A stretch of 64,000 nucleotides of DNA from CBDCCV01 sp965215025 (lineage in GTDB: Bacteria; Bacteroidota; Rhodothermia; Rhodothermales; Salinibacteraceae), in NCBI GenBank assembly GCA_965215025.1, contig CBDCCV010000001.1, forward strand, positions 992,001 through 1,056,000, written 5' to 3'. Positions 46,883 through 56,704 of this stretch are shown here, one piece after another; the first letter of the stretch is position 1; each line of letters starts with the position of its first letter. The notes below the pieces were generated by a model, which saw only the letters and a list, made by a program, of their open reading frames with translations, searched no databases and was not told where the DNA came from. The position numbers and the translations under genes are program-made.

Positions 46883-47329
46883 TTACAGCGCCGGCTCGAT
46901 CTCGTAGAAGGCTTCGATGAGGCCCTGCTTCACGGCGCCGGCTTCGAGCGCGGCGTCCGCGCCGCCGTCGGGGCGGCTGCCGGCGTTTTGCGCGAGGGTC
47001 TCCTCGATGGGCGCCGCGAGCGCTTGCGGGCCGTTCGTCTGGAGATAGCCTAAGAGCGCATCCGTCGTGCTGAGCGGGTCGATCTCGTCCCAGCGTGCTT
47101 CGATGGCACCGAGGGCGGCGCGCGCCGTGTCTTCGGCCAGGCCCAAAACGCGCGAGCGCACGCCGGTGCGGATGAGAAAGTAATACTCGTCCGGCGCGGC
47201 CTCCAGCTCCTCGTAGAGCCGGTGCGCCTCCGGGTTCTCGGGGAACTTCGTCGTGCTGCACGCGCCGAGGCCCAGTGCCATCAGCAGCGCGAGCACGGCA
47301 AGTCGTCGGGGGATGGGCAGCGCTGCCAT
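46883..47329 (-). CDS. Small predicted lipoprotein, function unknown
   Basis: 148 aa from ATG 47329 (a GTG two codons upstream is also in frame). The signal sequence ends in a lipobox (LMALGLGACSTT). The mature part is helical and acidic (NPEAHRLYEELEAAPDEYYF, RARWDEIDPLST-like segment) with no recognised family. It lies 79 bp after the CxxC protein gene on the same strand and may be part of the iron transporter transcript. Confidence 0.65.
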   Translation of the reverse strand: MAALPIPRRLAVLALLMALGLGACSTTKFPENPEAHRLYEELEAAPDEYYFLIRTGVRSRVLGLAEDTARAALGAIEARWDEIDPLSTTDALLGYLQTNGPQALAAPIEETLAQNAGSRPDGGADAALEAGAVKQGLIEAFYEIEPAL

Positions 47330-47408
47330 GAGCACGATCTCCGCAGGGTGAAGGGGCGCCTCTCGGTCAACCTCTCCTGGTCAATGGGCGAGGTGCGGCT
47401 CGGACGGA

Positions 47409-48074
47409 TCAGAGCAGCACGGGGCGCGGGCCGCTGAGCAGCTCTTCCACATCGGGTGCGGGGCCGAGCAGGTCGTCTTGGAAGCCGCCTAGCTCGTCGC
47501 GCGTTTCTTTGGAAAGGAGCGCCGTCATCCGCTCGATGGCCGGCCCGCCGATGAGGCACGGCAGGTGCGAGAGCACGAGCCGGTTGCCCTGGCAGTGCGC
47601 CAGAAGCTGGTACTCGCCGAGCGCCTCGGCCGGCGTGCCGTCCACGACGCAGCGGTCGAGCCAGCGGGTGGGGTCCGGGTCGTCTTCTGCCGAAAGTACG
47701 GCGGCGCGCGCGGCGAAGTCTACACGCTCGGTCACAAACTGCTGCATCCGCGCGCGGGAGGCCTCGGAGAGCGAGGCGCTGAGCGCTTCGTAGCACGGCA
47801 GGCAAAGGGCGTACTCGAAGAGGGTCTCGCGCGCGCCGTAGCCCGGCGCCACGCGGAACGCCTTTTCGATGAGGTACGGCGGCGCGCCTGCGGTGCGGAG
47901 GGCGCGCTCGCACTGAAGGCAGCGCTCGAAGGGCGCGTCCGCCGCTTCGGAGTAGAGCACGTCGGGGATCGGCACGCTGCGGAAGAGGCCGAACATGAAG
48001 AGCGCGAGGCTTGTGGCGAAGGCAAAGAGCGGCGTGCGGAAGAGGTTACGCCGAGGCAGGGGCGGCCGGTTCAT
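47409..48074 (-). CDS. Uncharacterised CxxC protein overlapping the iron ABC ATPase gene
   Basis: 221 aa. A short basic N-terminus and one hydrophobic segment (TPLFAFATSLALFMFGLF) suggest membrane anchoring. Two Cys pairs follow, CLQC near residue 52 and CLPC near 92, spaced like a zinc or metal site, then two further Cys (RCVVD, AHCQGN). I do not recognise the family. Its start overlaps the last 29 bases of the ABC ATPase gene in another frame, which suggests translational coupling and a link to metal transport. The overlap makes the start reasonably firm. Confidence 0.65.
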   Translation of the reverse strand: MNRPPLPRRNLFRTPLFAFATSLALFMFGLFRSVPIPDVLYSEAADAPFERCLQCERALRTAGAPPYLIEKAFRVAPGYGARETLFEYALCLPCYEALSASLSEASRARMQQFVTERVDFAARAAVLSAEDDPDPTRWLDRCVVDGTPAEALGEYQLLAHCQGNRLVLSHLPCLIGGPAIERMTALLSKETRDELGGFQDDLLGPAPDVEELLSGPRPVLL

Positions 48075-49158
48075 CCGTCGGTTCGTCAGTCACGCCGCTG
48101 GCGGGCGCGGGGCTGGCGTCTTGGCGTTCGAGCACGACGGCGCGGGCGAGCGGGCGCATCTGCACGACGTCGCCTGGCTGGAAGGAGTGGTGGTTGGGCG
48201 TGTGCACGAGGTAGTCGATGCCGCCGGAGCGCACGCGGTAGGTGATGTCGTGCCCCTTGAACGCGCGCGCCGTGACCTCGCCCACGGGGCCGTTGGCATC
48301 GCCCGGCGCTTCGAGCGCGAGGCACTCGGGGCGGAGCGAGAGCAGGACGCTCCCGGTGACGGGCCGGCTCAGGGCGAGGCGGCCCAGCGGCGTCTCGGCC
48401 ACGTCGCCCTCGGCCTCCGAAAGCAAAAGGTTCGTGCGGCCTAAAAACTGCGCCACGAAGAGCGTGCGCGGCTCGTAGTACACGGCCTCCGGCGTGCCGA
48501 CCTGCTCGATCCGCCCGCCGCGCATCACCGCCACGCGGTCGGCAAAGGAGAGCGCTTCCTCTTGGTCGTGCGTGACGAGGACGGCGGTGATCCCCTGCTT
48601 TTTGAGCAGGCGGCGGATCTCGTCGCGCGTCTGCTGTCGCAGCAGGGCGTCGAGGTTGGAGAACGGCTCATCTAAAAGGATGAGGCGCGGGCGCGGCGCC
48701 AGCGTGCGTGCCAGGGCCACGCGCTGCTGCTGCCCGCCGGAGAGCGTGTGCGGCGCCCGCCCGGCCAGCCCGCTCAGGCCAACAAGCGCCAGCGCTGCCT
48801 CGGCCCGGCTGCGCCGCTCGTTTTTGGGCAAGCCGCGCAGGCCAAAGGCCACGTTCTCCACCACAGAGAGGTGCGGAAAGAGGGCGTAGTCCTGAAACAC
48901 GAGGCCGATGCCGCGCCGCTCGGTGGGGACGTGCACGCCCTCGCCCGTGAGCGTTTCGCCGCGCAGGGTGACGGTGCCGGCGTCGGCGCGCTCGAGGCCG
49001 GCCACGAGGCGCAGCGTCGTCGTCTTGCCGCAGCCCGAGGGGCCGAGGAGCGCGAAGATCTCGCCCTCGTCCACGGCAAAGTCCACGGCCTGCACCGCCG
49101 GCGGGGCCGAGGGCACGTAGCGCTTCGTCAAGCCGATGGCGGTGAGGAGCGTAGGCAT
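48046..49158 (-). CDS. Ferric-iron-type ABC transporter ATP-binding protein
   Basis: 370 aa from ATG 49158. Full ABC motifs: Walker A GPSGCGKTTTLRL, Q-loop FQDYALFPHLSV, signature LSGGQQQRVALARTL, Walker B LILLDEPFSNLDA and the switch His in VTHDQEEAL. The C-terminal half is a TOBE-type regulatory domain, as in FbpC/PotA-group ATPases. With the permease and binding protein upstream it should drive uptake of Fe3+. A small membrane protein gene lies between it and the permease gene. It could also be the partner for the orphan ModAB, but that is only a possibility. Confidence 0.93.
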   Translation of the reverse strand: MPTLLTAIGLTKRYVPSAPPAVQAVDFAVDEGEIFALLGPSGCGKTTTLRLVAGLERADAGTVTLRGETLTGEGVHVPTERRGIGLVFQDYALFPHLSVVENVAFGLRGLPKNERRSRAEAALALVGLSGLAGRAPHTLSGGQQQRVALARTLAPRPRLILLDEPFSNLDALLRQQTRDEIRRLLKKQGITAVLVTHDQEEALSFADRVAVMRGGRIEQVGTPEAVYYEPRTLFVAQFLGRTNLLLSEAEGDVAETPLGRLALSRPVTGSVLLSLRPECLALEAPGDANGPVGEVTARAFKGHDITYRVRSGGIDYLVHTPNHHSFQPGDVVQMRPLARAVVLERQDASPAPASGVTDEPTDEPAAPASA

Positions 49159-49172
49159 GTTGTCGGGGCTTA

Positions 49173-49649
49173 TCAATCCCTGCTGAGCAGGCATGGGAGG
49201 CTATGACCGCGGTACCAGTTCGCCTGGACGTGCTCGGTCGTGTAGCAGCCGGTGATCCGCTTCGGCCCGCCCTCGACGCTGTAGACGTACATCGCGCTCA
49301 AGGGGCCTGGATTCCGCTCAAGAAAAACGGCTGCGCCGGGGTGGACCTCGTTTCCGGGATAGTAGTGCACGGCGTCAACGCCGAGCGCGCGCATGAGCGC
49401 TGCCCGCTCTGGGTCACGGCGTTCGAGGCGGTCGCGGTCAGCCATGTAGTCGCCGTCGGAGCAGCAAGCGAGCGTGAGCCGGACGAGCTTCTGATACGCC
49501 GCCTCGTTGCGGCTCAGGTCGTGCGGGTAGAGGGCCTCCCTGCAAACGATTACAACGGCAGCGATAGAGATGAGAACGAGCGCCGTTGCGATCCACCGCT
49601 GCGCCCGCCGGCGATGCTGCATCGGTTTGCGCGGCGTACTTCGGTTCAT
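49173..49649 (-). CDS. Uncharacterised membrane-anchored protein inside the iron ABC operon
   Basis: 158 aa from ATG 49649 (ATG 49622 is a shorter alternative). A basic N-terminus and a hydrophobic helix (WIATALVLISIAAVVIVCRE) predict one membrane anchor with the rest outside. The exterior part has RLTLACCSDGDYMADRDRLE, VHYYPGNEVHPGAAVFLERN and a C-terminal ITGCYTTEHVQANWYRG. I recognise no family. It is 11 bp from the permease gene and 14 bp from the ATPase gene, so it is clearly in the operon and may help metal handling; the CC pair and His/Tyr content fit but do not prove that. Confidence 0.7.
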   Translation of the reverse strand: MNRSTPRKPMQHRRRAQRWIATALVLISIAAVVIVCREALYPHDLSRNEAAYQKLVRLTLACCSDGDYMADRDRLERRDPERAALMRALGVDAVHYYPGNEVHPGAAVFLERNPGPLSAMYVYSVEGGPKRITGCYTTEHVQANWYRGHSLPCLLSRD

Positions 49650-49660
49650 GCCGGGCGTTT

Positions 49661-51334
49661 CTAAGCAGACGAAGGTTCTTCCTGGTACAGCAGCAGTCCG
49701 ACAAACGCGGCCGAGAAAACCATAATCGCCAGCGCGTAAGGCGCCGCGCGGCCGAAGAGCGCTTCCTCGGCAAAGCTCCACACGCCCAGGGCCAGCGTCT
49801 CGAAGCCAATGGGAGAAAGCAGGAACGTCAAGGGGAGTTCCTTCATGGCCGAGAGGAAGACGAAGGCGACGCTCACCAGCAGCCCGCGCCGCAGCAGCGG
49901 AAACGTCACCTCGAAAAACCCCCGGAGCGGCGAGCGGCCCAGCGCCCGCGCGGCCTCCTCCAGGCGCGGCGGCGCCTGGTAGAGCGCCGAGCGCACCGGC
50001 CCAATGGCCTCGGCCAAGAAGTGCAGCGCGTAGACGATCACCAAGAGGCCGAGCGTCTGGTAGAAAAACGGCGCGCTGCGGAGCGTGAAGAAGATGAACG
50101 CCAGCGCCAGCGCCAGCGGCGGCGTGGCGTAGCCGAAGTACGCCACGCGCTCGAGGCCGCGCGAGAGGCGCGACGGCTGCCGCACGCTCGCGTACGCCAC
50201 CGGCACGGCCAGCGCCCCGGCCAAAAACGCCGCCGGCACCGAGGCCGACACTGAGTCGCCCAGCGCGGCGGCGACGTCGCCCCAGTCCACCGCGCCGCCG
50301 CGCGTCATCCAGAAGCCGACGGTCAAAAGCGGCACGCCTGCCGAAAAGAACCCTACGCCGCCGGCAAAGCCGTAGGCGGGCCATCGCCACGCGCCGAGCG
50401 GCACGCGCCGAGCGCGACGGCGCGCGCCCGTGCCCGTGCGGTGGAAGAGCAGCCTGCGCAGGAGCCGCGCCTCCAGGAAAAGCACGCCGGCGGTGAGGGC
50501 CAGGAGCATTAGCGCGAGCCAGGCGGCGTAGATGCGGTCGTACGACGCCGCGTATTGCAGATAGAGCGCGTAGCTGAACGTCTCAAACCGCATGAGCGAG
50601 ACGACGCCAAAGTCGCCCAGCACGTGCAGCCCAACGAGAAGCGCCCCAGCCAAGAACGCGGGCCGAAGCTGCGGCAGCACCACGCGCCAGAGCACCGCAC
50701 CGCGCCGCATCCCCAGCGCCCGCGCCGATTCTTCGAGCGCCGGGTCCAGCCCTAAGAGCGCTGAGCGCAGGTTCAGGAAAAGGTACGGAAACAGGCCCAG
50801 GCTCAGCGCCAGGAGCGCGCCCCCGTAGCCGCCGAGCCGTGGCAGCGCCAGGCCGGTAAGCCACGCCAGCGTCCCGTACTCGCCCGTAGTGCCCAGGAGC
50901 ACGTACGCCATCACGTAGCCCGGCACGGCCAGCGGCACGACGCCCAGGAGCGTGAAAAGGCGCCGCGCGCCGAGGTCCGTCCGCGCCACGAGCCACGCCA
51001 GCGGGAAGGCCAGCGCCGTGGTGAGCGCCAGGACGCCGCCCGTGAGGAGCACCGTGTTGAAAAAGAGCCGCAGCGTGCGTTCGCGCAGGACGATCCGGGC
51101 GAGCTGCGCCGGCTCGGCCTCGAAGGCGCGCACGACGAGGTACGCCACCGGCACCGCCACGCCCGCCGCTACCGCGAGCGCCGGCAGGAGAACGAGGGGT
51201 TGGGAAAGGGAGAACGGGCGAGTGTGGGAGTGTGGGAGTGTGGGAGTGTGGGAGTGGGGGCTTCCGGAAAAAGGCGTTCTCCCTCTCTCCCCCTCATCCA
51301 TTCCCCCACTCTCCCTCACGCTCTCCTCAGGCAT
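49661..51334 (-). CDS. Ferric-iron-type ABC transporter permease (FbpB-like, double domain)
   Basis: 557 aa from ATG 51334 (ATG 51301 also possible). About twelve transmembrane helices in two homologous halves, each with an EAA loop (EESARALGMRRGAVLWRVVLP and EEAARALGRSPLRGFFEVTF), as in FbpB/AfuB permeases. The first ~45 residues are odd: SPHSHTPTLPHSHTRPFSLS is encoded by the purine/pyrimidine tract element, and no start codon lies between it and the first helix. The gene is 51 bp downstream of the binding-protein gene. Confidence 0.9.
   Translation of the reverse strand: MPEESVRESGGMDEGERGRTPFSGSPHSHTPTLPHSHTRPFSLSQPLVLLPALAVAAGVAVPVAYLVVRAFEAEPAQLARIVLRERTLRLFFNTVLLTGGVLALTTALAFPLAWLVARTDLGARRLFTLLGVVPLAVPGYVMAYVLLGTTGEYGTLAWLTGLALPRLGGYGGALLALSLGLFPYLFLNLRSALLGLDPALEESARALGMRRGAVLWRVVLPQLRPAFLAGALLVGLHVLGDFGVVSLMRFETFSYALYLQYAASYDRIYAAWLALMLLALTAGVLFLEARLLRRLLFHRTGTGARRRARRVPLGAWRWPAYGFAGGVGFFSAGVPLLTVGFWMTRGGAVDWGDVAAALGDSVSASVPAAFLAGALAVPVAYASVRQPSRLSRGLERVAYFGYATPPLALALAFIFFTLRSAPFFYQTLGLLVIVYALHFLAEAIGPVRSALYQAPPRLEEAARALGRSPLRGFFEVTFPLLRRGLLVSVAFVFLSAMKELPLTFLLSPIGFETLALGVWSFAEEALFGRAAPYALAIMVFSAAFVGLLLYQEEPSSA
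51196..51330. repeat. Purine/pyrimidine tract element inside the permease 5' end
   Basis: AGGGAGAACG (51207-51216) and CGTTCTCCCT (51275-51284) are perfect inverted repeats. Four tandem GAGTGTGG units (51220-51251) lie between them. The element overlaps the first ~45 codons of the permease gene, unlike the other copies, which stop before a start codon. Confidence 0.65.
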
Positions 51335-51385
51335 AGCCGCCTCGTCCGTTGACGCGCGGAAAACAAGACGCCGCTCCGCCCGGCC

Positions 51386-52411
51386 TCAGAGCACGCCCGC
51401 CTCGCGCATCAGGGCCAGCGTGGCGTCGAGGTCGCTCAGGCGCTCGAAGTCGAAGTCCGGGCTAAGCTCCAGCGCCTCGTCTACGGACGTCATGTAGCCG
51501 GGCACCTGGGCGCCCTCGATGATGGGGTACTCGTAGACCTCCTCGGCGGCGTAACGCTGCGCCTCTTCGGAGAGCAGAAAGCTGAGGAAGCGCGCGGCGG
51601 CCTCGGGCCGGCCGGTGTTGCTGAGGAGGCCGGCGCCCGTCACCAGCGCGAGGTTGCCCACGTCGCCGGGAGCGAAGTGGTAGATGGCGAGCGGCGCCCC
51701 CGCGCCGGCGTCGCCCTGCGTCGCGCGCAGGACGTAGTAGTGGTTCGTAAGGGCGAGGTCGATCTCCCCGGCGGCCAGCGCTTCGATCATGGGCGTGTTC
51801 GAGCTGTAGGCCTCCGGCTCCAGCTCCTGCATGGCTTCGAGCCACGCCGTAGTGGCGTCGTCGCCGTGGACCTCGCGCATGGCCGTGACGAAGTCCTGGA
51901 AACTCGAGTACGAGGGCGTCCACCCGATGCGCCCGGCGAACTGCTCTTCATCGGGCAGGTCCATCACTGAGGATGGGAGCTGGGTCGAGTCCACGCGCTC
52001 GGTGTTGTAGGCCAGCACGCGGAAGCGCGTCGTCACCGGCGTCCACTCGCCGTCCGAAGGGGCGTAGGCGGCGGCGCGCTCGGTGAGCGAGTCCGGGAGC
52101 GGCTGCAAGAGGCCCTCGCCGATGGCCGTAGCCAAAGCGCCCGTCGTGTTTGCCCAGAAGAGATCGGCCTGGCTGGCCTCGCCTTCTTCGTTGAGGGCCG
52201 CCAGGAGCTGCGCGTCCGTGCCATATCGAACTTCGACGGGCGCGCCGGTGGCTTCCTCGTAGCGCTCGACCAGCGCGTCTACGAGCGCGCGGCTGCGGCC
52301 TGAATAGACGACGAGCGGCTCTTCTTCGCCTGCTTCGTCATTCGGCGGCGCCTCGCACGCGGCCACAAGAACGATCAAGAACAGGAGCAGGCAAAGGCGT
52401 AAGTGGCGCAT
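51386..52411 (-). CDS. Ferric-iron-binding lipoprotein of ABC transporter (FbpA-like)
   Basis: 341 aa from ATG 52411. A lipoprotein signal (LLLFLIVLVAACEAP) precedes the mature domain. It shows the FbpA/Fe3+ pattern: LVVYSGRSRALVDALVERYE, EASQADLFWANTTGALA, WTPSYSSFQDFVTAMRE, and the Tyr-pair LALTNHYYVLRATQ that binds ferric iron through tyrosine oxygens. It heads the operon of permease, small membrane protein and ATPase. A perfect TTTAGAT/ATCTAAA dyad 30 bp upstream suggests iron-dependent control. Confidence 0.92.
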   Translation of the reverse strand: MRHLRLCLLLFLIVLVAACEAPPNDEAGEEEPLVVYSGRSRALVDALVERYEEATGAPVEVRYGTDAQLLAALNEEGEASQADLFWANTTGALATAIGEGLLQPLPDSLTERAAAYAPSDGEWTPVTTRFRVLAYNTERVDSTQLPSSVMDLPDEEQFAGRIGWTPSYSSFQDFVTAMREVHGDDATTAWLEAMQELEPEAYSSNTPMIEALAAGEIDLALTNHYYVLRATQGDAGAGAPLAIYHFAPGDVGNLALVTGAGLLSNTGRPEAAARFLSFLLSEEAQRYAAEEVYEYPIIEGAQVPGYMTSVDEALELSPDFDFERLSDLDATLALMREAGVL

Positions 52412-52440
52412 GGGAAACTCTGTTGGTGGAGAGGGCTTTG

Positions 52441-52457
52441 TTTAGATCGAATCTAAA
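52441..52457. promoter_or_regulatory. Candidate iron-regulator operator (TTTAGAT-cga-ATCTAAA)
   Basis: A perfect 7-3-7 dyad 30 bp before the start of the iron-binding protein gene. Its TTAG...CTAA ends resemble operators of the DtxR/IdeR/MntR family of metal-dependent repressors. Symmetry and position are visible; the regulator is inferred. Confidence 0.55.
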
Positions 52458-52663
52458 GAAGCGCCTCCGCAAATAACAGCGCCGTCGCTTCGAGAGAAGC
52501 GCGGCCCCTCCGCAAATCGCCAAAACTCCACATTCGCCTACGCGACGGCCGACCACGGATGACCGACCACGGCTTGGCAGAAACGTCGTCGGCCGTCCCC
52601 CGTCCGTCGCTGCTTCCTCAGCCGGCGCTTCTGCTTGAGAGACCATCGAACGCCCCGAACGCC

Positions 52664-53203
52664 ATGAGAAAAGAAATCCACGACGTCACGCTCGAACTCG
52701 TAAAGGGCGACATCGCCGCGCAGGCGGACATGGACGCCGTCGTCAACGCCGCCAACGCTGAGCTTCGGACGGGCGGCGGCGTGGCGGGGGCGCTGCACCG
52801 CGCCGCCGGCCCCGGCCTCGCCGAAGAGGGCCGCCCAATGGCGCCCATCCGGCCCGGCGAGGCCGTCCTCACCGGCGGGCACAACCTGCCCAACGCGCAC
52901 GTCATCCACTGCCTCGGCCCCGTCTACGGCCGCGACGAGCCATCTGACACGCTCCTCGCCGCGTGCTACCGCGAGGCGCTGCGCCTAGCCGAAGAAAACG
53001 AGATCGCCTCGCTGGCCTTCCCCGCGCTCTCGACGGGCGCTTTTGGCTACCCGCTTGAAGAAGCCGCCGAGGTCGCCCTCGCTACGATCCTCGACGCGCT
53101 GCCGGGCTTGAAAACGGTGCGGCACGTCCGCTTCGTGCTATACGACGGGCGCGCGCTCGACGTACACGCACGCGTTCTGGAGCGGCTCCTTAGCGAAGCG
53201 TGA
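52664..53203 (+). CDS. Macro-domain protein (ADP-ribose/O-acetyl-ADP-ribose deacetylase type)
   Basis: 179 aa from ATG 52664. Macro-domain landmarks: LVKGDIAAQADMDAVVNAAN, the glycine-rich ELRTGGGVAGALHRAAGPGL, NLPNAHVIHCLGPVYG, and the second phosphate loop AFPALSTGAFGYPLEEAA. These bind ADP-ribose and, in the MacroD/YmdB group, hydrolyse O-acetyl-ADP-ribose or remove mono-ADP-ribose from proteins. The Asn-Ala-Ala-Asn catalytic block is intact. It is divergent from the iron transporter operon and its 3' end overlaps the next convergent gene by 14 bp. Confidence 0.93.
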   Translation: MRKEIHDVTLELVKGDIAAQADMDAVVNAANAELRTGGGVAGALHRAAGPGLAEEGRPMAPIRPGEAVLTGGHNLPNAHVIHCLGPVYGRDEPSDTLLAACYREALRLAEENEIASLAFPALSTGAFGYPLEEAAEVALATILDALPGLKTVRHVRFVLYDGRALDVHARVLERLLSEA

Positions 53204-53471
53204 GCGCGAATGCGGCAAGCAGCAAAATGACGCTCCCGACGACAAGCACAAGCTTCGCCGTTCGCCGATGGTTGGGGAGCACCCAGGACGCCCCGACCAG
53301 AATGAATATCCCACCCCTCGCTGCGCCCGACCACGCCGAACCGCCGTCGAGGTAAGCGTCGAGAAGGTGGAGGGCAAGTATGAGCGCGCCCACGCCTATG
53401 AAGAAGCGGCCGAGCCACCGCCACTCGCGGTCGGTGCGGGTTGGCTCCGTTTCTTTTTCAGATGCGCTCAT
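53190..53471 (-). CDS. Small two- to three-helix membrane protein, function unknown
   Basis: 93 aa from ATG 53471. A polar N-terminus (SASEKETEPTRTDREWRW) is followed by hydrophobic segments FFIGVGALILALHLLDAYL, AARGGIFILVGASWVLPN and LVLVVGSVILLLAAFALTL. No family is recognised. Its 3' end overlaps the convergent macro-domain gene by 14 bp. It is probably a genuine gene because the membrane segments are well formed, but evidence is limited. Confidence 0.6.
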   Translation of the reverse strand: MSASEKETEPTRTDREWRWLGRFFIGVGALILALHLLDAYLDGGSAWSGAARGGIFILVGASWVLPNHRRTAKLVLVVGSVILLLAAFALTLR

Positions 53472-53523
53472 GAGGTGGCGGTGATGCGTAGGGCAAGCTC
53501 GTCGCCAGGCAGGGGGAGGCCGC

Positions 53524-53829
53524 TCAGCCGAAGAACGCGAAAAGCCCGACGAGGAAGCCAAGAATGGCCGTCGCCCAGCCCACCGTTGTGTAGATGGTCA
53601 CCTTCATCTCCTCGAAGCGCGCGTTCATCCGCTCCTCAAGCGCCTTGAGATTTCCATTCATTCGCTCCTCAAGTGCCTTGAGATCTCCGCTAATGCGCTC
53701 CTCGAAGACGGCGAGGTCTTTCTTAACGACAAGCCGCTCCTCGCGCTTGTCGAAGGCGCGCACGAGCGCATCGGCCTGCTCGGCCGTGAAGCCGCCGGCG
53801 CGCAGGTCTTCGTGGAGCGTGCTCGGCAT
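53524..53829 (-). CDS. DUF1640-like coiled-coil protein with C-terminal membrane helix
   Basis: 101 aa from ATG 53829. An N-terminal helix pair (LRAGGFTAEQADALVRAFDK) precedes a coiled coil built from 11-residue repeats: DLAVFEERISG, DLKALEERMNG, NLKALEERMNA. These are encoded by near-identical 33-bp units. A single C-terminal helix (WATAILGFLVGLFAFFG) anchors it. This order is typical of the DUF1640/CCDC90 family, whose bacterial members are abundant but undefined. It lies 78 bp upstream of nothing co-directional except the DUF5916 gene end, so its partners are unclear. Confidence 0.75.
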   Translation of the reverse strand: MPSTLHEDLRAGGFTAEQADALVRAFDKREERLVVKKDLAVFEERISGDLKALEERMNGNLKALEERMNARFEEMKVTIYTTVGWATAILGFLVGLFAFFG

Positions 53830-53906
53830 CGAATGGCGGCGCAGGTCGCGTGAGGGGACGCTGCGTGTACGCCCCGCGCAAGCCGCCCTGTTCCCGCCTC
53901 GGCGTG

Positions 53907-56603
<2,697 letters not shown>

Positions 56604-56704
56604 GCGTGCGGGCCGGCGGTCAGCGTGGTGAGAGGCGGTTGCGTTATGAGATGGGTTGCGATGTGCCCTGCGCGTTGCCCGTTTTCCACCGTTGCTAGCA
56701 GAAG

